Positions 33,667-40,527 of a DNA stretch of 64,000 nt are shown here, piece by piece. This DNA is from Melastoma dodecandrum (taxonomy: Eukaryota; Streptophyta; Magnoliopsida; Myrtales; Melastomataceae): NCBI GenBank assembly GCA_029817715.1, contig JARUPY010000090.1, positions 1,178,001 through 1,242,000 on the forward strand, given 5' to 3'. Each line of letters starts with the position of its first letter. Position 1 is the first letter of the stretch. Under the pieces are notes generated by a model. It had not been told where the DNA came from and did not search any database. It saw nothing but the letters and a program-made list of their open reading frames with translations. Position numbers and translations under genes: made by a program.

Positions 33667-33793
33667 GACGAACGACTTCGGCCGCGCGGGCCGAAGGGAG
33701 ACGGTTACCGCTGTTAACGGGGTGGTCGCGGGTTCGAATCCCGCCGGGTCGCGAGGCCCGCAGCTCAGCCAGGTAGAGCACCTGTCGTCTCCC
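33667..33793 (+). ncRNA. YrlA-like Y RNA with a circularly permuted tRNA-mimic module (RNA B)
   Basis: GACGAACG (33667-33674) is followed by a CTTCGGCC/GGCCGAAG hairpin. GGGAGACG (33696-33703) and CGTCTCCC (33786-33793) then close a module with tRNA elements in permuted order: anticodon-stem 3' strand ACGGG (33717-33721), a T arm with stem GCGGG/CCCGC and loop TTCGAAT (33728-33744), an acceptor-like stem CGGGTC/GGCCCG capped by GCGA (33745-33760), a D arm GCTC/GAGC (33763-33779) and anticodon-stem 5' strand CCTGT (33781-33785). A real tRNA cannot have this order or a closed acceptor stem. This is the known tRNA mimicry of bacterial Y RNAs, and a Ro60 gene follows. Confidence 0.72.
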
Positions 33794-33831
33794 GCCACAC
33801 GACTGCGCGACCGCCGCCCTTCGGGCGTGAC

Positions 33832-33955
33832 GACGAAGACATGCGGCCGTGCGGGCCGTAGCGAGAGGGTTTTCAGGTTGCGCACGGGTTCGAATCCCGA
33901 CGGGTCGCAAGATCCGGGCAGTCCCTCGCGCGCCCCACGTCCGCACGGCCACGAC
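33832..33955 (+). ncRNA. Y-RNA-like RNA C with a reduced tRNA-like module
   Basis: GACGAAG (33832-33838) precedes a CGGCC-rich hairpin like that of RNA B. GGCCGTGCGG (33845-33854) can also pair with CCGCACGGCC (33941-33950). GAGGG (33865-33869) and CCCTC (33923-33927) enclose a T arm with CGGG/CCCG and loop TTCGAAT (33885-33899) and an acceptor-like stem CGGGTC/GATCCG capped by GCAA (33901-33916). The D arm of RNA B is missing. It ends about 50 bp before the Ro60 gene. Confidence 0.6.
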
Positions 33956-34004
33956 AGGAACCACGAGCCTGCAAGGTGCAGCCCTCGCGGAGAAAGGAGC
34001 GACC

Positions 34005-35585
34005 ATGACCTATGCATCCCACTTCTCGCTCCGGCGCACGCCGCAGTTGGAGCCTCTTCGCGGCACCGTGCCGAACTCGGGTGGCGGTCACGCTTTCGCG
34101 CTGAGCGACTGGGCGCGGCTCGAGCGGTTTCTCGTGCTCGGCAGCGAGGGCGGCTCGTATTACGCGACGCCGCGCAAGCTGACGCGCGAGAACGCGCAGG
34201 CCGTGCTGCGCTGCCTTGCCGAGGACGGCGCCCGCGCTGTGGCGACCATCGTCGCCGTCAGCGAAGGCGGACGGGCTCCGAAGCAGGCTCCGGCCATCTT
34301 CGCGTTGGCACTCGCCGCCGCCGCGGAGGGTGAGGATGCGCTCGCCACGCGCCGGGCCGCGCTCGCCGCGCTGCCGCGGGTCTGCCGCACGGGCACGCAC
34401 CTGTTCCAGTTCGCCGTTGCCGTCGAGGCGATGCGCGGCTGGGGCCGCGGGCTGCGGCGTGCGGTCGGCGCCTGGTACCTGGAGCGTCCGCTGGACGCGC
34501 TGGCTTACCAGGCGGTGAAGTACCGCTCGCGGGCCGGCTGGTCGCACCGCGACCTGCTGCGCCTGGCGCACCCGGAGACGGGCGAGCCGGCGCGGGCGGC
34601 GCTGTTCGACTGGGTCTGCCGCGGCACGCTCGGCGAGGCGACGCCTGCCATCGTCCACGCGTTCGCGGCCGTGCAGGCCGAGGGCGTCAACGGCGCGACG
34701 GCGGCGGCGATGGTGCGCTCGCACGGCTTGCCGTGGGAGGCGCTGCCGACGGGGTTGATGACGAGCCCCGCCGTCGGCGCAGCCCTTGTCGAGCGCATGC
34801 CGATCGGTGCGCTGGTCCGCCAGCTCGGCCGCCTCACCGCGATGGGCACCTTGAAGCCCTTCGCGGCGGAGACCGAGCATGTGGTCGCCGTGCTGTCGGA
34901 CCGCGAGCGCATCCTCAAGGCGCGCCTGCATCCGATGGCGCTGCTCCTCGCGCTGCGGACCTATGCCGCAGGGCACGGCGAGCGCGGCAAGCTCTCGTGG
35001 GAGCCCGTCGCGGCGATCGTCGAGGCCTTGAACGCCGCGTTCTACACGGCGTTCGCGGCGGTGCGGCCGACCGGCAAGCGGCTCGTCCTCGCGCTCGACG
35101 TGTCGGGCTCGATGGCGCTGGGCGGCGTCGCCGGCTCGTCGCTCACCCCGCGCGAGGCGGCCGCCGCGATGGCGCTCGTCACGGCGGCGACCGAGGAGCA
35201 CTGGCAGGTGGTCGGGGTCACCGGCAGCCTGATGCCGCTGACGATCGGGCCGTCGATGCGGCTCGACGCAGCAGTGGCGGCGACGGCGGGCCTGCCGTTC
35301 GGGGCGACCGACTGCGCGCGGCCGATGCTGTGGGCGCTCGAGCGCGGCATCGCGGCCGACGCCTTCGTGGTCTACACGGACTCGGAGACGTGGGCGGGCA
35401 AGGTGCACCCGGTCGAGGCGCTGCGGACGTACCGGGCGAAGACCGGGATCGCCGCGAAGCTGGTGGTCGTCGGCCTGGTGTCGAACGGCTTCAGCATCGC
35501 CGACCCCGACGATGCCGGCATGCTCGACGTCGTCGGCTTCGACACCGGTGCGCCGGCAGTGATCGCGGACTTCATCCGCGCATGA
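34005..35585 (+). CDS. rsr: TROVE/vWA protein, bacterial Ro60 orthologue
   Basis: The 526-residue protein has an N-terminal TROVE domain of helical repeats (about residues 10-350: 'LERFLVLGSEGGSYYATPRKLTRENAQAVLRCLAEDGARAVATIVAVSEGGRAPKQAPAIFALALAAA', 'LDALAYQAVKYRSRAGWSHRDLLRLAHP') and a C-terminal von Willebrand A domain with an intact MIDAS site: 'LALDVSGSMALGG' (DxSxS-like), 'GATDCARPM' (Thr) and 'VVYTDSETWAGK' (Asp). Ro60 proteins form a ring that binds Y RNAs on its outer face and structured or misfolded RNAs in its cavity; in bacteria they work with exoribonucleases and in stress survival. GGAG precedes the ATG at 34005. Several Y-RNA-like structures lie directly upstream on the same strand. 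Confidence 0.93.
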   Translation: MTYASHFSLRRTPQLEPLRGTVPNSGGGHAFALSDWARLERFLVLGSEGGSYYATPRKLTRENAQAVLRCLAEDGARAVATIVAVSEGGRAPKQAPAIFALALAAAAEGEDALATRRAALAALPRVCRTGTHLFQFAVAVEAMRGWGRGLRRAVGAWYLERPLDALAYQAVKYRSRAGWSHRDLLRLAHPETGEPARAALFDWVCRGTLGEATPAIVHAFAAVQAEGVNGATAAAMVRSHGLPWEALPTGLMTSPAVGAALVERMPIGALVRQLGRLTAMGTLKPFAAETEHVVAVLSDRERILKARLHPMALLLALRTYAAGHGERGKLSWEPVAAIVEALNAAFYTAFAAVRPTGKRLVLALDVSGSMALGGVAGSSLTPREAAAAMALVTAATEEHWQVVGVTGSLMPLTIGPSMRLDAAVAATAGLPFGATDCARPMLWALERGIAADAFVVYTDSETWAGKVHPVEALRTYRAKTGIAAKLVVVGLVSNGFSIADPDDAGMLDVVGFDTGAPAVIADFIRA

Positions 35586-35710
35586 TGATGGGAGCGGCGG
35601 CGCGAGCTGCCGCTCCTTGCACGCGTCGAGACGATCAGCTCTCCCGCGACGCAACCGAGCGGCACGCCGCCGCTGGATGTGGAGGAGGATCGGCTCCCCC
35701 CGGAACGCAC

Positions 35711-35740
35711 AAAAGGCCGGTCACGTGGACCGGCCCTTTG
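35711..35740. terminator. Bidirectional intrinsic terminator between rsr and hemA
   Basis: GGCCGGTC and GACCGGCC form a perfect 8-bp stem around ACGTG. Four A precede it and CTTT follows, so it reads as a hairpin with TTTT on the minus strand (for hemA) and a weaker CTTT on the plus strand (for rsr). The two genes converge here. Confidence 0.8.
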
Positions 35741-35760
35741 CGAATGATTGAAGCGGACGG

Positions 35761-37059
35761 CTACTCGGCGGCGCGCTTGAAGTCCGGGAAGGAGCAGGGG
35801 TCGATCTCGGCTGCGGCCTTCTTCGGGCGCAGGGAGACGATCTTCGGCTCCTCGAACTTGAGACCCAGCGCCTTCCACACGTCGACGAGCGCGTCGACGA
35901 GGGCGGCCACATGCGCATCGGTGTGGAACGGCGTCGGCGTGATCCGCAGGCGCTCGGTGCCCTTGGCGACGGTCGGGTAGTTGATCGGCTGGATGTAGAC
36001 GTTGTGGCGCTCCAGCAGCATGTCGGACGCGGCCTTGCACAATTCGGCATCGCCGACGAACACCGGCACGATGTGCGAGGGATTGGCCATCACGGGCAGG
36101 CCGGCGGCGGAGAGCGCGTGCTTGGTGAGCATCGCCTGGCGCTGATGCTTGGCGCGCAGGTCCTTGCCCTTCTTGAGGATGGCGACGGCCTTCGTCGCAG
36201 CAGCGGCGATCGGCGGCGGCAGGGCGGTCGTGAAGATGAACGAGCCGGCGTAGGAGCGCACGGCGTCGACGATGCACTTGTCGGCGGCGATGTAGCCGCC
36301 CAGCGTGCCGAAGCCCTTGGCGAGGGTGCCCTCGATGACGTCGATGCGGTGCATCAGGCCTTCGCGATCGGCGACGCCGCCGCCGCGCTCGCCGTAGAGG
36401 CCGACGGCATGGACCTCGTCCATATACGTCATCGCGTTGTAGCGCTCGGCGAGGTCGCAGATCTCGGCGATCGGCGCGATGTCGCCGTCCATCGAGTACA
36501 GGCTCTCGAAGACGATGAGCTTGTTGCGGTCCGGCCCCGCGGCGCGCAGCAGCTCCTCGAGATGCGCCATGTCGTTGTGGCGGAAGATCATGCGCTGCGC
36601 CGACGAGCGGCGCACGCCCTCGATCATCGAATTGTGGTTGAGCGCGTCAGAGAGGATCAGGCAGTCGGGGATGAGATCGGCGATGGTCGAGATCGCCGCG
36701 AGATTGGAGACCCAGCCGGAGGTGAAGACCAGGGCGCCGTCCTTGCCGTGCAAGTCGGCGAGCTCCGCCTCGAGCTTGACCAGCGGATGCGACGTGCCGG
36801 CGATATTGCGCGTGCCGCCGGCACCGACGCCGTGCTTGACGCCCGTCTCGCACATCGCCGCGATCACCTCGGGGTGGCGGCCCATGCCGAGATAGTCGTT
36901 CGAGCACCAGATGGTGACCTCTTCCGGCGCATCCTCGGCGCGATGCCAGAGGGCGGTGGGGAAGTTGGCAGCGCTCCGTTCGAGATCGGCGAAGACGCGG
37001 TAGCGTCGCTCGGCTTCGAGCTTGCCGATCGCTGAGGTGAAGTGCCGACGGTAGGTCAT
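35761..37059 (-). CDS. hemA: 5-aminolevulinate synthase
   Basis: The 432-residue PLP enzyme condenses glycine and succinyl-CoA to 5-aminolevulinate, the first step of haem synthesis in alphaproteobacteria. It begins '[38 protein letters not shown]', followed by '[22 protein letters not shown]', '[49 protein letters not shown]', '[17 protein letters not shown]' and the catalytic Lys in '[19 protein letters not shown]'-like '[19 protein letters not shown]'. The ATG at 37059 has AAGG upstream. A TGT-N12-ACA palindrome lies 47-64 bp upstream of the start. Confidence 0.96.
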   Translation of the reverse strand: MTYRRHFTSAIGKLEAERRYRVFADLERSAANFPTALWHRAEDAPEEVTIWCSNDYLGMGRHPEVIAAMCETGVKHGVGAGGTRNIAGTSHPLVKLEAELADLHGKDGALVFTSGWVSNLAAISTIADLIPDCLILSDALNHNSMIEGVRRSSAQRMIFRHNDMAHLEELLRAAGPDRNKLIVFESLYSMDGDIAPIAEICDLAERYNAMTYMDEVHAVGLYGERGGGVADREGLMHRIDVIEGTLAKGFGTLGGYIAADKCIVDAVRSYAGSFIFTTALPPPIAAAATKAVAILKKGKDLRAKHQRQAMLTKHALSAAGLPVMANPSHIVPVFVGDAELCKAASDMLLERHNVYIQPINYPTVAKGTERLRITPTPFHTDAHVAALVDALVDVWKALGLKFEEPKIVSLRPKKAAAEIDPCSFPDFKRAAE

Positions 37060-37091
37060 CAAGATACCTTCATCGTGGGGCGTTCGAACTG

Positions 37092-37123
37092 TCAACCGAT
37101 CCGACTGTCAACTTGAGCTGACA
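37092..37123. promoter_or_regulatory. TGT-N12-ACA palindrome with a duplicated half site upstream of hemA
   Basis: TGTCA-N8-TGACA at 37106-37123 is a perfect 5-bp-arm dyad and fits TGT-N12-ACA, the recognition form of PpsR/CrtJ-type regulators that act on tetrapyrrole genes in phototrophic alphaproteobacteria. The half site CTGTCAAC occurs twice in the same orientation about 15 bp apart. No PpsR gene is in the window, so the regulator is an inference. Confidence 0.4.
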
Positions 37124-37290
37124 CTGGATCATGCCCCGCGACGCTCTCTTTAGCAATTCCAAAACGGCCTATCGAGTGACAGATGGTCATAGGGGCCCAA
37201 AAAGATGCCCCATCCGCCCAGTTGTGAAGCTGAAAGGTTGCCATCCGGCGTGCGGGGACCCGCCACTGCCCGCGGCGCGTGCGGCTGCCT

Positions 37291-37527
37291 CTAGTCCCGG
37301 ATCGGCTCGTGCTTCAGCGCGGTGCGCATGAAGAAGTACAGCAGCACGAAGCCGGACAGGCCGAAGATGACCTCGAGAGAGCGGCTGATCACGTGCGGCA
37401 ATTGCATGATGCCGCCGATCGCCCAGCCCGCGGCCCAGGACGCGCCGACGACCTCGGTCCCGACCAGAATCGAGACGGCGACGATGGTCGAGAGCTTGAC
37501 GGGATTGATGGCGCCACGCGCTGCCAA
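37291..37527 (-). CDS. Small two-helix membrane protein (78 aa)
   Basis: The product starts 'MAARGAINPVKLSTIVAVSILVGTEVVGASWAAGWAIGGI' and has a second hydrophobic segment 'LEVIFGLSGFVLLYFFMRTAL', giving two likely membrane helices and a short charged tail. The start is TTG at 37527, with a good AAGGAG six bases upstream. Similar short proteins occur in Hyphomicrobiales as uncharacterised proteins. No partner is evident from the neighbours. Confidence 0.7.
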   Translation of the reverse strand: MAARGAINPVKLSTIVAVSILVGTEVVGASWAAGWAIGGIMQLPHVISRSLEVIFGLSGFVLLYFFMRTALKHEPIRD

Positions 37528-37847
37528 GGCTGTCTCCTTGCCGGGACGTTTCCGGCGCGACCGGCCCTAGCACGCGGGTTGGAGAAGCTCAAATTTTTGG
37601 GGGGTCATTCGCGGTCCGGCAGCCCGTTGCGGCCGGAAGCCTGGGGTAGAGCCTGGTAGTAGGAAGAAAGCGAACGCGGTGGTCGCCGACCGCACGCCGG
37701 TCGCGCAAGCCGCGGTGCTATTGTGAGGGTCGGTCCAGCCGTGCTGGCGGACCCGAGTCACGCTGTTCGGCGCGCCGGCGGGTGCCATGCGGGCGGGTTT
37801 CCCCTTGATCTTCGCACCCGGATGCAGCATACGGGCGCCAGCTTTTC
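37528..37847. other. 320-bp gene-free region upstream of rpmJ
   Basis: No credible coding frame is seen; the short ORFs on both strands lack ribosome binding sites and have random composition. It probably contains the promoter of the small membrane protein (leftward) and of rpmJ (rightward). Confidence 0.5.
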
Positions 37848-37872
37848 GCACCGGCTCGCTGCCGGTGCTTTT
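37848..37872 (+). terminator. Hairpin plus T-run in the rpmJ leader
   Basis: GCACCGGC and GCCGGTGC form a perfect 8-bp stem with loop TCGCT, followed by TTTT. It ends 17 bases before the rpmJ start. It looks like an intrinsic terminator placed in the leader, so it may be an attenuator or the end of an unannotated upstream transcript. Confidence 0.5.
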
Positions 37873-37889
37873 CGTTTCGAGGCACGCCG

Positions 37890-38015
37890 ATGAAAGTCCG
37901 CAACTCCCTGAAGTCCCTGCGCGGGCGCCACCGCATGAACCAGCTGGTGCGCCGCAAGGGCCGCGTCTACGTGATCAACAAGGTGCAGAAGCGCTTCAAG
38001 GCCCGCCAGGGCTGA
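37890..38015 (+). CDS. rpmJ: 50S ribosomal protein L36, cysteine-free form
   Basis: The 41-residue product begins [19 protein letters not shown] and ends KRFKARQG, clearly L36. The zinc-ribbon cysteines of classical L36 are absent, so it is the zinc-independent type that serves as the normal L36 in many alphaproteobacteria. It is a part of the large ribosomal subunit near the peptidyl transferase centre. The terminator-like hairpin just upstream may control it. Confidence 0.95.
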   Translation: MKVRNSLKSLRGRHRMNQLVRRKGRVYVINKVQKRFKARQG

Positions 38016-38154
38016 TCGCCCCTCGTCTGTATCCGATGTCCCGCGCCCGGCTCACGCCGGGCGTTGTCCACTCCGCGCCGCGCCGGCCCATCGCGCGACG
38101 CTTCCTCTTGCAGCCGCGCAGCTCTGCCTCTATAGCTTCGCGCCTGCCCGCGCT

Positions 38155-38230
38155 GCTCCCTTCGTCTAGCGGTCTAGGACGTCGCCCTCTCACGGCGAAA
38201 ACAGGGGTTCGAGTCCCCTAGGGAGCGCCA
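38155..38230 (+). tRNA. tRNA-Glu (CTC)
   Basis: The sequence folds as a complete cloverleaf: acceptor GCTCCCT/AGGGAGC, D arm, anticodon stem TCGCC/GGCGA with loop CTCTCAC (anticodon CTC), T arm GGGG-TTCGAGT-CCCC, and an encoded CCA at the 3' end. Its last 17 bases are the core of the attachment site of the island that follows. Confidence 0.97.
38214..38230 (+). repeat. attL: 17-bp direct repeat in the tRNA-Glu 3' end
   Basis: TCCCCTAGGGAGCGCCA at the end of tRNA-Glu recurs exactly at 51941-51957. Flanking bases differ on both sides, so the repeat is exactly 17 bp. This is the crossover core typical of tyrosine integrases that target tRNA genes. Confidence 0.92.
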
Positions 38231-38272
38231 GCCCAGTAAAATCAGTTAGTTACGGGCTGTCTGGCTACATAC

Positions 38273-38293
38273 TGGCGACAGGTTTTGGCGACA
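38273..38293 (+). repeat. Left-end arm-type sites: two TGGCGACA repeats
   Basis: TGGCGACA occurs at 38273-38280 and 38286-38293, a 13-bp period, 43 bp inside attL. The same octamer occurs five times near attR. Repeated octamers with helical-turn-like spacing at both ends are expected for the arm-binding domain of the integrase or for an excisionase. Confidence 0.75.
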
Positions 38294-38608
38294 ACTTTTG
38301 TGTCGCGTTGCGCCGTATCGCTCGGTGAATCTACGTCACGATCCAGAGGTTGCTTGCGGTCGCTCAGCGACGTTTCTGTGGCGTCGAGAACCAGATCGTT
38401 TTCTACCGAGGGTGCGCCCAGAGTGAGAGGCGCTGCCTGTCGATGCTGGGACCACGCCTTCCTTTGCCGATCTCTGCCGCAGCGTTGTCAAATGAGACCA
38501 CAACAAGAAGGAGTGGAGAAAACGACGACCTACACCCGCCACACTTTACTTTTTGAGCGGTTTGCAACATGACACTTTAGGGGCGTAACCAAACGAGGAT
38601 GATTCTCA
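38294..38608. other. 315-bp region between the left arm sites and the first island gene
   Basis: No credible coding frame is found on either strand. The base composition becomes AT-richer towards 38600, where the promoter of the first two-gene operon must lie. Confidence 0.5.
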
Positions 38609-39292
38609 TTGTCAGCCCAAGCTGCTCGACAAATCCTGAGCGCCGATCTCGATCCGGACTTCTTGGAGGCGGTACTCAAGGAAATCGCGTGGGACTACGA
38701 CGCCCTAGGCGCCGAACTCGCCGCTAATCCTTGTTACGACGACGCAGTCCGCGAGGAGGAGTTCAACCGACAGCGCGGGAGGTGCGTCACCGCCACGATC
38801 GCGCGAATGGCTTTGAGGTTCAAAAAGCCGTTCGAGTTTCGCCGCCTCAACTGCAACGGCCAGCACAAGCTTATTGTCAAAGCCGGCCGCGTCATCCTCA
38901 TACAGGAACCTATCGTTTTCTGTTCCGATCAGCCGACTGCAAGTGAATACAAGAGGTCGCTGGCCGACATGCACGGATTTGTCCGTCAGTTGGAATTAGA
39001 CCTCGGTGATATCCCACATCGAATTCTAGATTGGTCTGGTTGTACGTTGGCTGTTCTGCTTCACGGTCCCGATTCGATCGGCTTCAATCAGCCCAAGAAG
39101 CTGGGCAACATTTTCATTGCGGTGCCGGACGCCGCGTATAAGCAATGGGTCTTGCGTGTTGATCTTCACTCGATTGCTATGTTTGGGGGAGAAATGAGCG
39201 CTCCACCAGAAAATACGAAGACGGTGCAAGTTGACAAGGTGGTCGTGACTGCCAAGAAGAAGAACCGCGACAAGGAGACAGTAGGTCAATGA
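38609..39292 (+). CDS. Hypothetical protein coupled to the XRE-ImmA/IrrE gene
   Basis: The 227-residue protein has no domain that can be recognised by eye. It has a helical N-terminus ('ILSADLDPDFLEAVLKEIAWDYDALGAELAANPCYDDAVREEEFNRQRGRCVTATIARMALRFKKPFEFRRLNCNGQHK'), a central mixed region and a Lys-rich C-terminus. The start is TTG at 38609, with GAGG upstream. Its stop overlaps the ATG of the next gene (ATGA), so the two are translationally coupled. Such partners of XRE-ImmA proteins occur in islands with restriction systems; a role in defence or element control is only suggested by position. Confidence 0.7.
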   Translation: MSAQAARQILSADLDPDFLEAVLKEIAWDYDALGAELAANPCYDDAVREEEFNRQRGRCVTATIARMALRFKKPFEFRRLNCNGQHKLIVKAGRVILIQEPIVFCSDQPTASEYKRSLADMHGFVRQLELDLGDIPHRILDWSGCTLAVLLHGPDSIGFNQPKKLGNIFIAVPDAAYKQWVLRVDLHSIAMFGGEMSAPPENTKTVQVDKVVVTAKKKNRDKETVGQ

Positions 39293-40503
39293 CTGTAGGG
39301 GTTCAGGCTTTCCGGGGAGAAAGGCTGAGGGAGGCGCGTCTGGCGCGGGGCCTCTTCAAAAACGCGCTCGCCGATATGATTGGCGTCAGCAGCATGTCCA
39401 TTACTCACTATGAGAGCGGAGATGACAAGCCGCAGCATGAGAGGCTTGTCGCTATATCCGAGCGCCTTGCCTTTCCTTACGAGTTCTTTCTTCAACCGGC
39501 TTGGGCGGAGCCGATCGCAAATGTGTTTTGGAGATCGCGATCGGCTGAGACCAAGTACGCTCGTGAAATGACTGAGCAGCGCATGACGTGGTTGTGCGAG
39601 GTGTTTTCGTATCTCGAACGTGAAGTAGACTTTCCACCCTTCGAGCTACCGAAGATCGGGTTCCCGCATGACTTCCGATCCATAACCGATGAGATGATCG
39701 AGAAGAAAGCAGAAGAACTTCGACATGTTTGGGGCCTCTACGATCACCCTGTGCCGGATATGCTTCTTGCGCTTGAGAATGCAGGAATTCCGGTCATCAA
39801 TATTGACATTACATCGGATAAGCAGGACGGCTTCTGCTTCCGATCTAATGCGCTAGGGCGTATGTTTGTGGGGATCAATACTTCCTCGATTAGTGCGGTG
39901 CGCGCGAGATTTGATGCAGCTCACGAACTGGGCCATGCCCTGATGCATTCTAACGTGACTATGCAGCAGGCCCGAGACCCAGTATTCCATAAGCAATTAG
40001 AGCAGCAGGCGCATCGGTTTGCTGGTGCGTTGCTTTTCCCGCGAGCCGCCTTCTTAGAAGAGGCGCGTCGTCCATCCTTAGACTATTTTTGTTCCTTAAA
40101 AAAGAGATGGGGCTTGTCAATTGCGGCAATGGTTCGTCGATCGTTCGACTTAGGAATGATTGATTCTGAGGAAATGGCGACACTTTATAGGAATATGACG
40201 CGTCGTAGATGGAGGGGGGTCCTCAAAGAGCCGTTCGACGATCCAAGAGATATGCCGCTTGAGAAGCCGCGTATGTTGCGTCGTGCTCTAATGGTTATCC
40301 TCGACCAAGGCGCTATCAAACGACACCACGTTCAAGCTGCGCTCTGTTTGCCCGATCAAGAACTTGAGCAGCTTATCGGTGTAGACGTCGGATATTTTCG
40401 CGGCGATTCCCTCAATCAGTTGGCGGTGCCGAAGCGCAGGCCTCTGACAGCGACTGATGCGGAGACGGGCAGCGTACTCGAATTTCGTCGCCGTCAGAAT
40501 TAG
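39289..40503 (+). CDS. XRE HTH domain fused to ImmA/IrrE metallopeptidase
   Basis: The 404-residue protein has an N-terminal XRE domain ('GERLREARLARGLFKNALADMIGVSSMSITHYESGDDKPQHERLVAISERLAFPYEFFL') and a zinc-peptidase domain with HExxH in 'FDAAHELGHALMHSNV' near residue 213 and downstream 'QQAHRFAGALLFPRAAF'. In related systems ImmA-type proteases cleave a repressor to switch on element or stress genes; in this fused form the substrate is unknown. It is coupled to the upstream hypothetical gene, which may be its partner. It is more AT-rich than the host genes. Confidence 0.88.
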   Translation: MTVGVQAFRGERLREARLARGLFKNALADMIGVSSMSITHYESGDDKPQHERLVAISERLAFPYEFFLQPAWAEPIANVFWRSRSAETKYAREMTEQRMTWLCEVFSYLEREVDFPPFELPKIGFPHDFRSITDEMIEKKAEELRHVWGLYDHPVPDMLLALENAGIPVINIDITSDKQDGFCFRSNALGRMFVGINTSSISAVRARFDAAHELGHALMHSNVTMQQARDPVFHKQLEQQAHRFAGALLFPRAAFLEEARRPSLDYFCSLKKRWGLSIAAMVRRSFDLGMIDSEEMATLYRNMTRRRWRGVLKEPFDDPRDMPLEKPRMLRRALMVILDQGAIKRHHVQAALCLPDQELEQLIGVDVGYFRGDSLNQLAVPKRRPLTATDAETGSVLEFRRRQN

Positions 40504-40527
40504 CGCTTGAACTGCTACCTCCTAACG

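Noticed and set aside
33717..33785. A tRNA gene from the T arm and D arm sequences near 33.7 kb
   Set aside because: The arms are in permuted order, the acceptor stem is a closed tetraloop hairpin and no normal anticodon loop or CCA end exists. The Ro60 gene next to it supports a Y RNA instead.
33535..34017. Minus-strand ORFs over the RNA cluster
   Set aside because: They run through the T-arm repeats and GC-rich stems, have no ribosome binding site and resemble no protein family; they are antisense shadows of structured RNA.
38285..38572. A gene between attL and the first island operon
   Set aside because: The 95-codon frame has no ribosome binding site, overlaps the arm repeats and has a random composition.
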